DNA from: JAKLQJ01 sp964534135
Lineage (GTDB): Bacteria > Elusimicrobiota > Elusimicrobia > Elusimicrobiales > UBA9959
NCBI GenBank assembly: GCA_964534135.1
Contig: CAZHQC010000052.1
Location: 1 to 15,447 of the forward strand
DNA length: 15,447 bases
Direction: 5' to 3'
Shown: positions 14,318 through 15,447 of the stretch, in pieces
Position numbering within the stretch: position 1 is the stretch's first letter
Layout of the letters: each line of letters begins with the position of its first letter
The notes under the pieces: generated by a model
Told to the model about the DNA's origin: nothing
The model's input: only the letters and a program-made list of their open reading frames with translations
The model's database searches: none
Position numbers and translations under genes: made by a program

Positions 14318-15447
14318 TCAAAATGTTTTTTTGCCGTTTTGGTAATAAATTAAGGCTTCCGGAAAAGGTGAAAGCACGCGGTTTAATACGCCTTGGCATT
14401 CTGAGATAGCCATGCCATAATTTGTTATTGGAATATTTTCATTGCGGGCTTCTTCCATTCTGTTTAGCACTTCTGTTTTGGTTAACATGCATGCTCCGCA
14501 GTGAATAAGAACTTTATAATCTTTGATAGTTGAAGGCAAATCTCTTCCAGCGAAAAAATCTATTTTAAGGTTTCCTCCGACTTTTTTATTAAGCCATTTG
14601 GGCAATTTTACTCTGCCTATATCATCTTCAATGGGATGATGAGTGCAGGCTTCCAAAATAGCTATTTTATCTCCGGGTTTTAATGAGTTTATGGCTCCTG
14701 CTCCATGCGCAAAAGTATTTATATCCCCTTTAAATCTTGAGAATAGAATGGAAAAAGTTGTACAAGGAACTTTCGCGGGTGTATTTTTTACCATAAAGTC
14801 CACCACTTGTGAATCACAGACGACTATATCCGGTAGGGTATTTAATTTTTTTAAAGATCTAAGATATTCTTTTTCTCTGGTAACAAGCGATAAAGCGCCA
14901 TTGTCCAGTAAATCTCTTATAGTTTGAACTTGCGGAAGTATTAGGCGGCCTTTGGGAGCTTCTTTATCTATTGGAACTATCAAGACAGCCAAGCCATTTT
15001 TTTTAAGAAGGTCGCCCATAATACTTGATGGTGACTTTTTCTTTTCAGAAATTTGAAGGAGCCTTTTTTTTATTTCATTTATTGTTTCATTCCTTTTTTC
15101 CATTTTTACTGCGGAACAAAATAAGGGATTTAGTCCCAGGGCTTTTATCTTTAAAATAAAATTTTCAGATGAAGTGATAAGGTCGGTTTTATTGATTAAA
15201 GGGATAATTTCTATCTTTTTGGATTGGCAAATTTTAAATATTTTCTGTTCCCAATCTGTCCATTTGTCGGGTTCAAGTATAACTATGGCGACATCGGTCT
15301 TATCAAATATCTTTGAAGTTCGATTAGTTCTTAAGTTTCCCAGTTCGCTTTTATCGTCAATGCCCGCGGTATCAATAAAAACCACCGGACCCACCGGAAG
15401 CAGTTCCATTGTTTTTTCCACCGCATCCGTAGTTGTGCCGGGTATTT
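14318..15447 (-). CDS. hydF: [FeFe]-hydrogenase maturation GTPase HydF, 5' end outside the window
   Basis: The frame is open through the right edge and reads IPGTTTDAVEKTMEL there, the G2 region of HydF, so the first part (P-loop and start) is missing. The GTG at 15421 is an internal Val. Counting from that codon, G3 is DTAG (17-20), G4 is NKTD (77-80) and a G5-like CSAVK is at 102-106. The C-terminal Fe-S domain has ACTHHPIEDDIGR with C259 and H261, then HCGAC with C308 and C311. This is the CxH..CxxC cluster-binding set with 46 residues between. HydF acts as the scaffold that, with the radical-SAM enzymes HydE and HydG, assembles the [2Fe] subcluster and delivers it to the hydrogenase. Those partners are not in this window. 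All visible key residues are intact. The gene ends in TGA about 70 nt before the repeat element. Confidence 0.95.
   Translation of the reverse strand, partial: IPGTTTDAVEKTMELLPVGPVVFIDTAGIDDKSELGNLRTNRTSKIFDKTDVAIVILEPDKWTDWEQKIFKICQSKKIEIIPLINKTDLITSSENFILKIKALGLNPLFCSAVKMEKRNETINEIKKRLLQISEKKKSPSSIMGDLLKKNGLAVLIVPIDKEAPKGRLILPQVQTIRDLLDNGALSLVTREKEYLRSLKKLNTLPDIVVCDSQVVDFMVKNTPAKVPCTTFSILFSRFKGDINTFAHGAGAINSLKPGDKIAILEACTHHPIEDDIGRVKLPKWLNKKVGGNLKIDFFAGRDLPSTIKDYKVLIHCGACMLTKTEVLNRMEEARNENIPITNYGMAISECQGVLNRVLSPFPEALIYYQNGKKTF

Noticed and set aside
1..15447. CRISPR array, tRNA, rRNA, insertion sequence or phage genes
   Set aside because: No regularly spaced repeats, no tRNA-like cloverleaf, and no transposase or integrase among the coding frames.

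Overview
The window is AT-rich, densely coded bacterial chromosome. The closing gene is hydF, a maturation factor for [FeFe]-hydrogenase, so the organism is probably a hydrogen-metabolising anaerobe. Several genes belong to families with no assigned function that I associate with uncultured anaerobic phyla such as Omnitrophota or Cloacimonadota. That placement is an impression from protein character, not a demonstrated assignment. Stops are mostly TAA, with some TGA and one clear TAG.

Layout. (1) 92-1216 (+) encodes a soluble protein with biotinyl/lipoyl-like segments and a KOW-like tail. It is followed by a palindrome, a 70-bp REP-like hairpin and a strong terminator. (2) 1417-2361 (-) is one reading frame for a secreted or membrane-associated protein, cut by an in-frame TAG. 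It looks like a nonsense-disrupted gene, or less likely a readthrough gene. (3) 2545-7895 (+) is a surface-glycosylation block: two tandem paralogous GT-C type membrane glycosyltransferases and a zinc-ribbon SAM methyltransferase, the last overlapping its upstream gene by 4 nt. (4) 8077-11635 (+) is a compact four-gene operon with spacings of 1-3 nt, starting from a good sigma70-type promoter. It encodes a DUF6754-type protein, two polytopic membrane proteins and a membrane-anchored extracytoplasmic-domain protein. I think it encodes an uncharacterised membrane complex, and it is the best candidate here for an undescribed system; the 92-1216 protein could be a soluble partner. (5) 11636-12005 is a 370-bp non-coding stretch with three terminator-like hairpins, a possible promoter and two overlapping 21-codon ORFs, so it may hold a small RNA or peptide gene. 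(6) On the minus strand are a parvulin-type prolyl isomerase (12006-12863), an MscS-family channel (13002-14066) and hydF (14318 to the window end, 5' end missing). A palindromic repeat element of about 140 bp separates mscS from hydF and touches the probable mscS promoter.

Two features recur. Several genes (4735, 8077, 14066 on the minus strand, perhaps 2545) have a recognisable -10 box only about 12-16 nt before the start codon and no Shine-Dalgarno, implying leaderless or very short-leader mRNAs. Others (92, 12863, 10841) have ordinary ribosome binding sites. The spaces between genes also hold several long palindromes, some terminators and some probably repeat elements.
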